Source of the DNA: Siphonodentalium dalli
Lineage: Eukaryota; Mollusca; Scaphopoda; Gadilida; Siphonodentaliidae
Length of the DNA stretch: 64,000 bases
Direction: 5' to 3'
Assembly: GCA_032622095.1 (NCBI GenBank)
Contig: CP136064.1
Location: 248,651,827 to 248,715,826, forward strand
Position numbers and translations under genes: made by a program. Positions 35,106 through 47,119 of the stretch are shown piece after piece. The notes beneath the pieces were generated by a model. That model saw only the letters and a program-made list of their open reading frames with translations. It was not told the origin of the DNA and did no database searches. Each line of letters starts with the position of its first letter. Position 1 is the first letter of the stretch.

Positions 35106-37342
35106 GTGAGTAATATGATAATTACGTACAACGTTATTCGAAAACTTACTCATTCAAACAGGGGGGGTGGGATTGTTTTTCGGGCACGTATGCCGTTCGA
35201 TGGGACCAACAAACAATTTTTTCTGCAACTCAAAAAAATAATTCCTGGAAGTTTCTTGACTGTTTTTGCAATGAGTTTGGCTTAAAACACCTTAGAATAA
35301 GAGAAATAATGTAATTCTAACTGCTAAACTGACTTCAGGCAGTTATCGTGTTGTATTTTGTTGCAAATTTTGAAATCCAAGATGGCCGCTGGCAGCCATG
35401 TTTTTTTGGCCGAATGACCCCAAAATGACTTGTTCCTATTTACATGTCAATGTTAACTAACATCCATGACAAATGGTATGCACAGAAATTCATATACAGC
35501 TGTTTACAGTGAATCCCCCCGCAAATCTCTGTTTTAGTATTAAAAGGGGTTGGGTGTCCAAACATGGTCGGAAAAAACTGCCGAAAACGGAAAAAAATTT
35601 GGACGCGGGGGGTGGGTGGGTCACAAACAAGGGTCGAAAGGTAAAAAATAGCATACGTGCCTGAATTATTTTTCCGACCACCCCTGATTCCAAGTCCAAA
35701 TGTCATAGTTTCAGGTTCAGTAACAGGGTGAGGTAAATTAAATTGGTAAAAATACGCCCACGAAATCTAAACAACCGCAGTATCATTGATACCGGATTAC
35801 CGGCACATTAATTAAAGGCCCATGTAATTTTCGAATCACAAGATCATATTATATACATTACACCCCATATTATATACCATTTGAAAGATGAAGCTCCAAA
35901 AACGTTGTATTATCAACTGATCCGTCGAATAAACTGGGAACATCAGCTGGGAACATGTTGTTTTTGTTTTGTTACCAAGGTCTGTTCTGCGCTTAATTTT
36001 GATCCGGACTGTATTGTAAAGTCTCTTATTATCAATGGAAGGGGAATAACTCTATTTCTTAGTATGAATTATGATGCATTCTGGGTTGACATCGGGGGAA
36101 GTCTTGGAATGGGTATGAGAATCACTTGGTGGACACTCCTAGGTCACAGCTATTCCATATTCTGGTGGAATATATATATTTTTGGTTTCTCATCCAAATG
36201 GTATATATAATATGGAATATGTTGTGCCTAATGTTATATGGCCATTCGAAAATTAAGTGGGCCTTCAAGTTTTATATAAATTGAATTGAATTTGAATACC
36301 TGAATTTGACATGACCAGCGAACAATGCCAAAAGTTGTGGTCATGGTGCGATGTGGTTTGACGCCCAAATGCATGTTTTTGTATTTACTTACAGCGTTAA
36401 CACGATAGATATAATTAGTCTGGATACAGGAATTGTACGATAATCAGGAATACGTACGGTTTGTAGTTTCCGCCACAACAACTACCTCACGGCTGTATCT
36501 ATTGTTTCGATCGTGTCCCCGTGATCACTACATGCAGATAATAAATTAAGGCTGGAATGTTAACGGGGGACTGTAAACTAAATCCGGCCATTTATGGGAC
36601 CATCTCATATTATCACAGAATATATGCAACAAATGAATGAATTTGATACATGAATGAGTACAAAATACACTCATTTGCTTTATGAGTCATTAACTCATTT
36701 TCATTATAATTACCATGTTGTTTACATCGTTCGTGGAGAACAACGGCACATGTATATTCCACTTACCCATGGCTCAAATTCATTTATGTTAAGTATAATA
36801 GGAGATGGTCCCATAAATGGCAGGATTTGGTACAGTACCCCTCGTCAAAAATAACTTCTTTTAAATAGTTTCTCTTGAAATCCCACCCTCTTCTTTTCCT
36901 GTCCCTATATATGTTTGTTTTATTCGATTCCTCTATTGAATGCCTCTAGCTCACACTTTCTACCCCTCCAATAATTTCTTAGTGTGGAAAGTTCTTACTT
37001 ATTTTAAGGGCGAATAGTATAGATTCCCATATGCCCATTCTTCTATGTCTAGAAAAAAACAAAACGATATACAATAGACTAATAATTAGTCTTATTCTTA
37101 AAGAAGCCTCTTCCGAACTGAGCGATGTGATAAATTTAAGTGGAATATACTTAGAATCGCAAGTAGCTATACCCTGCACATGAATCTTCTGACATAGACA
37201 TAATCCAATTAGACCCTCTAGTGAAGTGCACGCTACCCAAACTCAATCTACATGTTTTCACTGTCATGTCGACAATAAAGATTCATTCACCTTTACTTAA
37301 CATTAGATGCATCCTCTTAAATAATTTTCTACATCTTTACAG
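35106..37342 (+). other. Intron 4 (2.2 kb)
   Basis: Bounded by GTGAGT and CTTTACAG. It contains one MITE at 36,564-36,842; 35,120-36,560 has no supported feature. Confidence 0.6.
36564..36842. mobile_element. MITE, GGGGTA...AAATCC(G/A)GCC termini, copy 2
   Basis: Left CTAAATCCGGCCATTTATGG and right CCATAAATGGCAGGATTTGG pair. It shares CAACAAATGAATGAATT and the ATTATAATTACCATG segment with 31,967-32,308 but has lost about 60 bp of the interior. Confidence 0.8.
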
Positions 37343-37393
37343 TGCAAAAGTCAGTTGTGGTGAAACAAACTCCTCCACCGGCTGAGTCAATAG
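37343..37393 (+). CDS. Micro-exon B (51 nt), linker between D2 and D3
   Basis: Between CATCTTTACAG and GTAAGTAT. It is phase 1-1 and reads LQKSVVVKQTPPPAESI before the glycine shared with D3. The Pro/Ser/Lys-rich content fits an extended hinge. The frame is continuous with D2 and D3. Splice sites are strong, so this is the best supported of the short exons. Confidence 0.72.
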
Positions 37394-37528
37394 GTAAGTA
37401 TTGGTACATCAGTAAGTCTATATCAGTAAGATCGGACTGAAATAATTTAATTTAATAATATGCGCGCCACTAGAACACGCCATAAATCTGGTGGTTTTAA
37501 AATATCACTTTACTTTCTTCCCATTTAA

Positions 37529-37886
37529 CCCTTTACCCAACAGAACGCCCAGAAACGCCCTAACAGCCTAAATTATCTTCGGTCTGTCTCAATAAAACCA
37601 TGGAAATATGGGTATCATTGGAACCGGCTCATTGAGCACATTGTGATAGTTACAGTTATGCCCTGTGCCAATGCATTCTCTTATATATGCGAGTCGACCA
37701 TAGGTCGCCTCGCATATATAAGAGAATGCATTGGCCTAAAAAAAAACTTTTTTTTAACACTTTTTACCATTTTTTCTTTAATATGTGTTAAGCCAATGCA
37801 TTCTCTTATATATGCGAGGCGACCTATGGTCGACTCGCATATATAAGAGAATGCATTGGCACAGGGCCGTTCTGTTGGGTAAAGGG
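37529..37886 (-). mobile_element. Complete MITE, family A, copy 3, TTAA target
   Basis: TTAA (37,525-37,528), CCCTTTACCCAACAGAA, then TTCTGTTGGGTAAAGGG and TTAA (37,887-37,890). The asymmetric arm (GCCTAAATTATCTTCGGTCT to GGAACCGGCTCATTGAG) is now on the left, so this copy is inverted relative to 7,644 and 13,024. Two inverted palindromes carry the CCAATGCATTCTCTTATATA core. Confidence 0.92.
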
Positions 37887-38079
37887 TTAAACTGATCATA
37901 AATCATCATATTTGCTGCGCGCCAATAAAGCCCATCGCCGATCTCTCATTATTTTCAAATATCAATTTTTAATATAAATATATCATATAGTTTTTGTCTT
38001 AGGTCTAATTCCCAACGTTCTCTCTCAGGTCAGGTGACTTGCTCAAACCTCCAATTATCCTATTCACATTGTCATATAA

Positions 38080-38347
38080 CCCTTTCTATACTAAATGGAT
38101 TATCCCAGTTAGTTAAAATGTGTATATTGAAAAAAAATGTGTACATTGGTTGGAATGGTCTATTATTGATTTGGAGGGATGTTAAGGTGGTAAAAGCAGA
38201 CGACAGATACAAATATTGCAGAAGGAGCCATAATTATTGAGGTAAATGTTTAGATACTATGTCCAACAAACGACCTATGTTGAACTTGTTATCTGAACAT
38301 TTCCTATGGGATAACTACTCATCAATTATGATTTAGTATAGAAAGGG
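38080..38347. mobile_element. MITE, family B, nearly complete
   Basis: Left CCCTTTCTATACTAAATGG; right TTTAGTATAGAAAGGG followed by TTAA (38,348-38,351); the left flank is ATAA, a one-base change from TTAA. Inner arms contain TAAATGTTTAGATA and TTATCTGAACATTTCC. Confidence 0.83.
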
Positions 38348-38717
38348 TTAATTATTGCCCACATTTCAATATTATTATGTTATCTGATTCGTCTTTCTTC
38401 TCAGTTAGTTGACAATCATTTGTAGGGATGTTACCAATCATTCTCATTAAAGAAGAATTGTGTGACTTAAGAGAGATCACTCCATCACAATCATAACAGT
38501 AAAGCGAATGATACAATTATGTATTTCATTTCATATTTCTGCTGTATATATAGCGTATACTGATGCCCTCTGCCCGAAAGTGAAACTTCATTTAGTATTG
38601 AAGTTGCCACCTCAGAATTTCAGAATATTCAACATGTTAGACATTATAACTTCATACATTCATATACACGACACAAACACACACGTTCATGTATATATAT
38701 ATATATCATATATTAAG

Positions 38718-38934
38718 ACATGTTTAGGTCGAGAACGTCTAATTCAGACGTCATGCGCTGTCAATTACCCACGGTTATATGATGCATGTGGTCGCCACAC
38801 GTTCCCACATATTGATTAAGATGGATAATAGTTACCCTCTATATGAAACGTCTGGCGATCAAGTCAATCAGATGGCTGTAGGTAACTAACAGTGTCTGAC
38901 GTTTGACGCTAGACGTTCTCGATCTAAACATGTC
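38718..38934. repeat. Inverted repeat, about 25-bp arms
   Basis: ACATGTTTAGGTCGAGAACG (38,718 on) pairs with CGTTCTCGATCTAAACATGT (ending 38,934). Possibly a degraded MITE; termini are not defined. Confidence 0.65.
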
Positions 38935-39055
38935 TGTTGTGGATCCTAAGTTTATAGACGTGTACGGATAACTTGTAGTAGGAAAATTGGTTAGATATTA
39001 TGGACCTGAAAATTCATATTTGAAGTTAAGGTGCGGTATACACATTTCTGAATGA

Positions 39056-39452
39056 CAATAGAGACCTTTCGCAAAATTTATATTACGATTACGGATATAC
39101 ATATTGTCCTATTAAGGTGGGCACCATCACAATTTACCTACGATAGTTAATTGGTGAGACGGCATATGCCCCAATGTATTCAGTTACACATATATTTGAT
39201 GGAAAAGGTAATGTGTGTCTCTTTCAGATCCAATGTTCTTATCCGTGTGTTATACACCAAACGGATAATGTTATAGAGCGTCTTAAAGCAGGACCGATGT
39301 ACACCTTGACACATCTGGACATAATTTAACTGAGTGAGGTATATTTCGTCTCACATAAGAACCCCCGTGCGTAAAGATCGAATGTTTTGCCTGTCCGGGC
39401 AGGATAATGTCCATATCCGTTATCGTGATTTTGCGAAAGGTCTCTAATATTC
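39056..39452. mobile_element. Inverted-repeat element, AGAGACCTTTCGCAAAAT termini
   Basis: AGAGACCTTTCGCAAAATTT followed by ACGGATAT and ATTGTCC is mirrored by GGATAATGTCCATATCCG and ATTTTGCGAAAGGTCTCT. The arms are about 50 bp; no ORF. Confidence 0.78.
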
Positions 39453-39576
39453 ATTTATATCCAATACTACTAAAGTGACTCAATGCCTTCGGAGTGGGTT
39501 CATGCAAATTAACATAAAAGTCTGTAAAATAACTATCATCAATAGTTATATTCTTATCTTCATTATTAACAATTAA

Positions 39577-40038
39577 CCCTTCCAGTGCCAGGTGGCGATC
39601 TGATCGGCCCTAATTTACGGTCTGTAAAATCGGTCCTAAAAAAAAAAAAAAAAAAATGGTTTTGGGTTGAATTGTTTTTGGGTATGCTTAAGCATGCTAT
39701 AGCGAATTTAAAAACAAACTGGATAAAACCTTAGGGGCATGTTATAACTCAAAACTATCACCAAGTATTCATAGTAATAAGTTTGATGCCCATGAAAAAC
39801 GTAAGATTCCCTGGCACTAAACCTACAAATTAAGTCTGTTAAAGAATATAAGAAAAAAATATTAAAATTCTAAAAAATTCAAAAAAATAATAACAAATGA
39901 AAAATTGTTAGGCCAATGCATTCTCTTATATATGCGAGTCGACCTTTTTAGGACCTATGGTCGACTCGCATATATAAGAGAATGCATTGGCACAGGGTAT
40001 ATGGGTTGATACAAAAATCGGTCTTGGCACTGAAAGGG
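39577..40038. mobile_element. MITE, family D termini with the shared palindromic core
   Basis: TTAA (39,573-39,576) then CCCTTCCAGTGCCAG; right TTGGCACTGAAAGGG then TTAA (40,039-40,042). The interior has a 17-A run near 39,640 and a single palindrome (39,912-39,991) whose arms are the family A core CCAATGCATTCTCTTATATA. It looks like one half of each family A palindrome joined through TTTTTAGGACC. Confidence 0.85.
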
Positions 40039-40184
40039 TTAACACTCCAAAAACGACATTCGAATATCAAAACCATTGTGATGTAAACATCATTGTTACA
40101 GTGGCATTACAAATGACAGTCAATTTATACCAATAAGATACCAAAGGTTAATCAAACGTGACGGTAAACATTGGAAAAGGTTAA

Positions 40185-40555
40185 AGGTACTCAATCCGAT
40201 CAGACGGTCGCCATACCATCATGATACAACACCATTTCTTCAAAATACGCTTTAGTTATTATCACAATCGATTTATTGCAACGAAATAATGCTAACCACT
40301 GTCAACTATGGTATCAAATTTCCCAAAACTTGTTATTTATCAACATTTTGTCCATCAAAATATGGCCGTATTATCACTAAAGTATCACAAAATTTGACCG
40401 TATTACCACTTGATTTTAGAGTTATTGATTTTAGAGTTATCCATCTGATCACTCTGAGCTTTGACGGGTGGGTTCCTCGAAACGAATCAAATATTGTTTT
40501 ACTCCCGAAGCCAAAGAAATAGTAATTTAGGAGCGTCTGATCGGATTGAGTACCT
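40185..40555. mobile_element. Inverted-repeat element, AGGTACTCAATCCGATCAGA termini, TTAA flanks
   Basis: AGGTACTCAATCCGATCAGA is mirrored exactly by TCTGATCGGATTGAGTACCT, with TTAA on both sides (40,181-40,184; 40,556-40,559). The 77-codon frame inside is accidental. Confidence 0.85.
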
Positions 40556-40659
40556 TTAAAGCATTCAAAAAATATTCTGAAAAATCATATTCAGACTAAA
40601 ATATTTCGTTACTGATGAATTATCAATAATGAATAATATAGCATCAAAGTTTATCTATT

Positions 40660-40890
40660 TATCAGTCTGTTCTCCTGAAAATAAGCTCATATTGAACTTA
40701 TTTGAAAAACACAAATAAGCCCATATCGTCATTATTTGAATCTGAATTACGCTCTACTTGAAACTAAATCGACCTACCTACCTACAGGGAATAATTGGTA
40801 TAAGTCCATTATGGGTTTATTTCAGAATCAAATAAATCCAACATGAACATATGTGAATACTTGGGTCCAATATGAACCTATCTGCACGAG
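40660..40890. repeat. Imperfect inverted repeat with AATAAGCTCATATTGAACTT motif
   Basis: CTCATATTGAACTTATTTG near 40,687 and TCCAATATGAACCTATCT near 40,867 recur in similar form at 53,378-53,440. It is likely a degraded interspersed element. Confidence 0.5.
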
Positions 40891-42058
40891 GGTCTGTTGC
40901 CATTTATCCATGTTCTTCTTAGTGGTGATGTTGTTGCAGATTTATATAGATTTTTGCACATTTACCCACTGCGAGTTTCATGGGTCCCTTTAGTTCGAGC
41001 TCGATTGCACATCATCGCCGTGAACACATAACATGGATAACATCGATTATTTCCGTTCGCCGAGCTGCTCCCGGCACAACAAATATTAAGGAAGAATCGT
41101 ATGCAAGCCTGACGACCTGATCCTATTATTGTAGTGCAATGCTGGTGGTCATACGAATTAGTTCTGATGTGCGTAGAACAAACCATAACGCTACGTTTCT
41201 CAAATTCACTTTGGAAAAATATATGTGTGGCATGTATGAAGTATCGAAGAATATACAGCTATTCAAACAATGAATCGGTTGCTGAAATACGATCAGAGGA
41301 ACCATCTTCATTTGGGCTCAATTTCAACAACTTGTGCAGTATCTGTTGATGTATTTCAAAATGTTTGTGTACTTTAATTATCCCTATATTCGATGACATT
41401 AATCGAATCGTTCGATTTATCTCAGCTGGAAAAAAAACACATTTGAGAAATATAACAGTACTTTATCCTAACAGCACTGGCTTGTTCTATCAAAGAGTTA
41501 ATAAAAAGAAACACCAACATTCACAGCATTTCCGCTGGACCAGATAGTCAGGCTTGGAATTTCTAGCTACCTGTACACGTCTGTCAGTTTAGGATTTATT
41601 TTAGCGTTAACCCACCATGCGCACATATATATCGATTTTCAATGTACTTATGGATTTTCAATATATATCTATTTTCAATAATACATATATGTTAACACAA
41701 ACTAATTTTGTATATATAATTAATGTTCGCTTTTTAAGATAACACTTTGGTGTAAGTTTATCGTAACGTCTTCTCTTTCAGGGAGATTCTGTAATGCATT
41801 TAATTTATTATGACTAGTATTCCTATATGTTTTGTACAATGTGTAGTTGTTACTCACTAGGACTCGGATCATTTACAACCGGAGTGCCCCTTGAACAGAA
41901 AAACATCATGTAACTGCTGTCGCCATCAGGTTGCATGTATATGTCAAAGAATGCATTGAAACGGAATATCCACGTACACAAACTGCAACACTGCAACTCT
42001 CACACGGTGCCCCATTTGTATGTGATTGTTCAGCTAGTGGTGTTATTCTCGTATATTA

Positions 42059-42535
42059 GGGTGTATTTACATTGCTGTAGATCTGTATACAGGTCTATAC
42101 GCATACTAGTGTAAACGAGTTAATATAGAAATGCACACATAAAGAAAACGGTATTCGTTCGTGTGAGCAAAAATCGTGTCGGTTATAAGTCACGGTCAAC
42201 ACCGTTGCATTGCCACAGGCAAATCTGATTTGCTTAATTGTTACTCGGGCTTGGCGAATGTGCTTATTCTTTCTGTGTCATTTCAACCCATGCATTTCAC
42301 ATTGTGTAAGCGAGAACAATTGTCAACTGGTGTAAGAATAAACTGCTTTGGTCTGCTGATAGTTGATTCATTTTTTTTGTCTGGCCTAAACTGACGCGAC
42401 TCATAGTCAATGGACAATTACCAGTAATTGATGAGTGCACTTTCACTATCAGTAATCATGTTGTGATCACAGTAATCTGCGATACGTGACATCACACATA
42501 TATGTATACAGATCTACAGCAATGTAAACTTACCC
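42059..42535. mobile_element. Inverted-repeat element, GGGTGTATTTACATTGCTG termini
   Basis: GGGTGTATTTACATTGCTGT with AGATCTGTATACA is mirrored by TGTATACAGATCTACAGCAA and TGTAAACTTACCC. The GGGT start and TTA flanks resemble 18,334-18,752, but the arm sequence differs. Confidence 0.82.
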
Positions 42536-42777
42536 TTAGCGAAGGGAGAACAGTTAGGTTCTGATTGCAATTTTCTGAATCTCAAATCAGAAGTAATACA
42601 ATAATTACCCAGGCTTAAGGTTTGCATACATCATATAAGAAGACTGTCGCTATTTCGATCTGATTGAAGTATTGTTTTTTGTTAGAACGTGCAATTGAAA
42701 AACACTTCTAACAGCTAAAATGACCCGGTAAATTATACATAAACGGAGAGATCTACATGAACACATGGCCCCCTCAA

Positions 42778-42850
42778 CCCTTTCTATACTGAATGGATTC
42801 CCCCATTCTGTTATAAAAGTATACATTGGAATGGTAACATTCTACGAACG
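42778..42850 (+). mobile_element. MITE family B fragment (left end only)
   Basis: CCCTTTCTATACTGAATGG followed by TTATAAAAGTATACATTGGA matches 61,919 onward, then diverges. Confidence 0.7.
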
Positions 42851-43974
42851 TTATATGTCCAAGAAAGAGGCACTGGAGTATTATAAATAACAACTTCGAA
42901 CACAATGTTAGGACCCCGAACAAAAACTGCCAGTTGTATTCTGGGAATTCTAGAATCAGAAACAGAATGTTATGAAAAGGTAGAGCGTTAAAAACATACC
43001 CCCTTAACTTTTTGCTCACGTTTCTTGCCATATATGCGTTATTTTAACATGAAACTATTTACAAACTTCACGCACTCATTTCTCTCCATTTTAGTCATGA
43101 AAATTATGTAGTAGTAATTTGTTCTGAAATCTTACTTAGGGTTTTGAGATAACTTTTACAAAATAATGTGGTCGAAGGGGCCACGTCCGTTTTTTATATA
43201 TTGTGGTATACCGGTTGTATCTTGAGAGGACCCATTACGAGACACGAGCGAATATTTTACCACTTTCTACGTTTTCATCATTGTTCATTCCATTTTTTTA
43301 TATAGAAAGTGGCGAGACCGAATATTCTCAAATAGAATCAATGCTTATCAATGAATTATTGCTGGCACAATGAAAAAAATGAGAACATTTCTTCATTATG
43401 GTTAAAAAGTCTCTTAAAAATACAGCGGTCTGATATAAATTTATATTAATAATTGTAAGAGGTTGTTCTGACACTCAACAAAAACTGTTTTATTTGATAT
43501 TACATGTTGGGTATTTTCGTTGATATATGATGTATAATGCCTAATTTGAGTCATTTAATCTCGTATGAACTTCAAACACAATGATCGTTAATTTAGGCAG
43601 ATCCACCTTAATATACTACTCTACTTCACTGTTGTAAAATATAATTTACACGTACGCAATGTGGTTTACAGCATATGCGTTCGCAGAGAGTTCCGCATCT
43701 GAAATATTTATCCATAATGTCCCAAACTGATGAGTGTAATACGGATATGAAATATTGACGCATTTTCCGACAGTGCAGGCAGACCATACGAAAATTTAAA
43801 ATAAACCTCAGAAAATTATTTCTTTTACAATCCGAATACAAATACTATGACATATATATTTATTTAGTGGTCGATAAACAAAAACAAGCCATGTGTGAAG
43901 TCTATAGGCCATTTTGTCTATAAGATTTTATTTGAAATTTAGTAGCCCATTAGTGCAGCATGTTATCTCAACAA

Positions 43975-44305
43975 CCTGCACATTATCTGCTTATAATATA
44001 ACTTGTTTTAGGTAGATAATCTGCTTAGATTTGCCTCATTTTGAGTCGATAATGTGCTAAACATTAGAGCGTTTTAGTCACAGTATCGACTCCCCATGAG
44101 GCGATTCTAAACAGACGACTATGTGCGGAAGCCAACTCACGACTTTTCAGGTGTACGCTCTTTAACATGTGTTTTCACTGTGGCCCTCGACATAAAACGA
44201 AATAACGGACATGACTCCATTGTCTGCTTATTTCAGATATTGCACTTTATATGTCGATTATGTGCGTATTTGCGCGAGGTCGCGAGGATATGTTGATTAG
44301 TGAAC
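43975..44305 (+). repeat. Dispersed repeat abutting the D3 exon (matches 27,330-27,610 inverted)
   Basis: The match runs from TTATAATATAACTTGTTT to GTGCGTATTTGCGCGAG and stops about 30 bp before the D3 acceptor. The element's edge therefore forms most of the 3' end of this intron and probably supplies its branch region. Confidence 0.72.
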
Positions 44306-44338
44306 ACATTGCTTATAATTCTCCTAATTTTTGCATAG

Positions 44339-44905
44339 GGTGCGCTGGTGCGAAAGTTGACTTGGTTGTCGTTCTTGACTCCTCAACAAGTGTAACAGAG
44401 GCTAACTTTGTGAAAATGAAGGAGTTTATTGTAAACTTCCTGAAGCCAGCGGAGATCGACAACGGAAATGTCAGAGTCGGTCTGGTAGTATACAGCACAA
44501 AGGTCCACATTGAATTCCACATGGACGAATTCACAAACAAGCAGGCTCTATTCGCAAAGATCTTGAGTCTAGAATATAGGTATGGTATGACGAACACGTA
44601 TGGTGGCCTCAAAGCAATGAGAACGGAAATGTTCGTTACGAACCGGGGTGACCGTCAAGATGTTCCTAACATTTGCATAGTGATTACTGACGGTGTGTCA
44701 AATATAAACGCTGCTGATACCATCCCTGAAGCGGATCGGGCGAGAGATCAAGATATATACATATATGCCATCGGTATCGGTTTAACAGATACAAAAGAGA
44801 TCGATGGCATTGCCAACAAACCATCAGCAGATAACAGCTTTAATGCTGAAGATTTCGCTGCTCTCGAAGGACTGGATAAGAAAATATTCTCTACGATATG
44901 TCCAG
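44339..44905 (+). CDS. vWA domain 3 exon (D3), intact MIDAS
   Basis: A phase 1-1 exon of 567 nt between TTTTTGCATAG and GTATTTAT. It opens GCAGAKVDLVVVLDSSTS, holding the full DxSxS metal motif (44,377-44,391), then KMKEFIVNFLKPAEIDNGN, VRVGLVVYSTKVHIEF, the loop-2 Thr in MTNTYGGL, and the loop-3 Asp in IVITDGVSN. The domain should bind a divalent cation and a ligand carboxylate, as in matrilin and collagen VI type vWA domains. Cys is present at the second residue and near the end (TICPG), so the closing disulphide is likely. I count about 27 Asp+Glu against 19 Lys+Arg. The open frame extends upstream of the acceptor only because the intron lacks stops there. Confidence 0.94.
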
Positions 44906-45079
44906 GTATTTATGGTGTGGATAAGGCTGATAGTGTGAGCACTAATCTTTGACACAATGAAGAGATTGATACTAACGAGTTGGTTCGCAGAGCGGCCATG
45001 GACAACTTCGACGCTCTTCGATACACGTCCAATCGTCCACACCCTAACATATGTGCAACAACGTGAATCCTACTCACCA

Positions 45080-46160
45080 TCTTATCTTGATGTCCTACCC
45101 ACCATCAATGACAAAAAGCATAACAACATGTGTGTGACCGGATCCTTTTCCATTGCCAGCTGTCTTCTTATCCTGATCTCATACTCACCCCCAATGACAA
45201 AAAAGCCTAACGAACTGTGTGTCACAGGATCCGTTTCCATGTTCAGCTGTCCTATCTTGATGTCATACTAACCATCAATGACAAAAAGCCTAACAATCTG
45301 TGTGTCACCAGATCCTTTTCCATTGTCAGCTGTCTTCTTATCTTAATGTTATACTCACCATCAATGACAAAAAGCATAACAACCTGTGTGTGATCGGATC
45401 CTTTTCCATTGTCAACTGTCTTCTTATCTTGATGCCATACTCACCACCAATGACAACAAGCCTAACGACCTGTGTGTCACCGAATCCTTTTCCATTTCAG
45501 CTGTCCTATCTTGATGTCATACTCACCATCAATGACAAAAAACCTAAAAGTCTGTGTGTCACCGGTTCCTTTTCCATCAGCTGTCTTATCTTAATGTCAT
45601 ACTCACCATCAATGACAAAAAGCCTAACAACATGTGTGTGGCCGGATCATTTTCCATTGTCAGCTATCTTCTTATCTTGATGCCATATTCACCATCAATG
45701 ACAAAAATGCCTAACAATCTGTGTGTAACCGGATCCTTTTCCATTGTCAGCTGTCTTCTTATCTTAATGTCATACTCACCATCAATGACAAAAAGCCTAA
45801 CAACCTGTGTGTGACCAGATCCTTTTCCATTGTCAGCTGTCTTCTTATCTTGATGCCATACTCACCATCAATGACAACGGGCCTAACGACCTGTGTGTCA
45901 CCGAATCCGTTTCCATTTCAGCTGTCCTATCTTGATGTCATACTCACCATCAATAACAAAAAACCTAAAAGTCTGTGTGTCACCGGATCTTTTTCCATCA
46001 GCTGTCGTATCTTAATGTCATACTCACCATCAATGACAAAAAGCCTAACAACATGTGTGTGGCCGGATCCTTTTCCATTGTCAGCTATCTTATATTGATG
46101 CCATATTCACCATCAATGACAAAAGCCTAACAATCTGTGTGTAACCGGATCCTTTTCAAT
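45080..46160. repeat. Satellite, about 84-bp unit, about 13 copies, with a 421-bp higher-order period
   Basis: Each unit contains ATACTCACCATCAATGACAA, CCTAACAA, TGTGTGTCACCGGATCC and TTTTCCATTGTCAGCTGTC. The block starting near 45,431 (ATGCCATACTCACCACC, then CCGAATCC, then CATTTCAGCTG) is repeated with its private variants starting near 45,852, a shift of 421 bp, about five units. 421 is not a multiple of three, so the long open frames across it are not a conserved protein. Confidence 0.92.
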
Positions 46161-46189
46161 GATTAATTTCGTTGAACAAGAGTGGTTCG

Positions 46190-46250
46190 CTCTTTCTATC
46201 TCTCTCTCTCTCGTGAGCGCGCACTCTCTCTCTCTCTCTCTTACGTTTAG
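46190..46250. repeat. (CT)n microsatellite
   Basis: Two CT runs, split by GTGAGCGCGCA. Confidence 0.95.
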
Positions 46251-47119
46251 CCACACCGGTACCACTGCTGTTGTCCAACACCTATCGGTTCACTAAAATG
46301 CTAATACACAAATATATAATCTCTATGACCCAGACCCACTACGGCTGACCGCTGTCTAATCAGGTTTGAAACCTGTCTGAATCCTGTCGAAATTGTGTCG
46401 CCGACGATGAAGATAATATAACATATTTGCAGTGCCTTTGGATACCCTCCACTGGCTTGTAACATGTTTGTAGTGTCATTTCTTTCTATCTGTATATATA
46501 ATAAAATCTCTCATTCTTACAACTCTAGATGATAATTGTGAACTATATTCCTGGCATATTGTTTCCGTTCAATGACAAAATTGAGGATATTCACATCGAT
46601 TTATGAAAACGATATCAGACTACTCAAGTCGATTATTATCATTAACACATATATTTTCTATGACGCACTACTACTGGCTGTGTTTTGCTCTGATATGAAT
46701 CTTGTCTGTATCCTGTCGACATGGGCGTCGCCTACGACGAGAATTATAACACGAGTTGCTGTGCCATTGGACACCCTCCCTCCGGCTTGTGTCTAGTTTA
46801 CTGTTTCCTTTCTTTCTATCTGTTATTATCTCTTTCTTATAACTCTAATTATCTCTTTTTTATAGCTCTTGATAATAAATTAACAGGTATGTTCTGAGTA
46901 CCCAATGAGGCATAGGCTTAGCATACTTCTGTTTTAATGATATGCAAAAGTGAGATATGTTCCTGACCTATTTTCATTTAATGACAAACTTGGCGATTTG
47001 CACAATGATTTATCAAAACGATATCCAAGAACACTACTCAAGTCGAATATTATAATTTTCGAAAGTGCGAAGTAATATGTAATATGAATGGGACCTGGTT
47101 CTCATCTTCTTTGCGGGAG

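Larger units (their letters stand above)
37394..44338 (+). other. Intron 5 (6.9 kb), MITE-rich
   Basis: Bounded by GTAAGT and TTGCATAG. It contains at least seven inverted-repeat elements (listed separately). 38,350-38,700, 40,900-42,050 and 42,860-43,970 show no supported gene. Confidence 0.6.
44906..47119 (+). other. Intron 6 (2.2 kb), mostly satellite
   Basis: Donor GTATTTAT is weak and shared with D4 and D5. The intron is largely the 84-bp satellite plus a CT microsatellite. Its last part (46,380-46,560 and 46,690-46,830) repeats CTGTCTGTATCCTGTCGA and TTTCTTTCTATCTGT blocks. Confidence 0.65.

Noticed and set aside
44957-46098. Several 86-126-codon frames with repeated ILMSYSPSMTK-like peptides between D3 and D4
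   Set aside because: They lie in an intron satellite whose 421-bp period shifts the frame, and they overlap one another in different phases.
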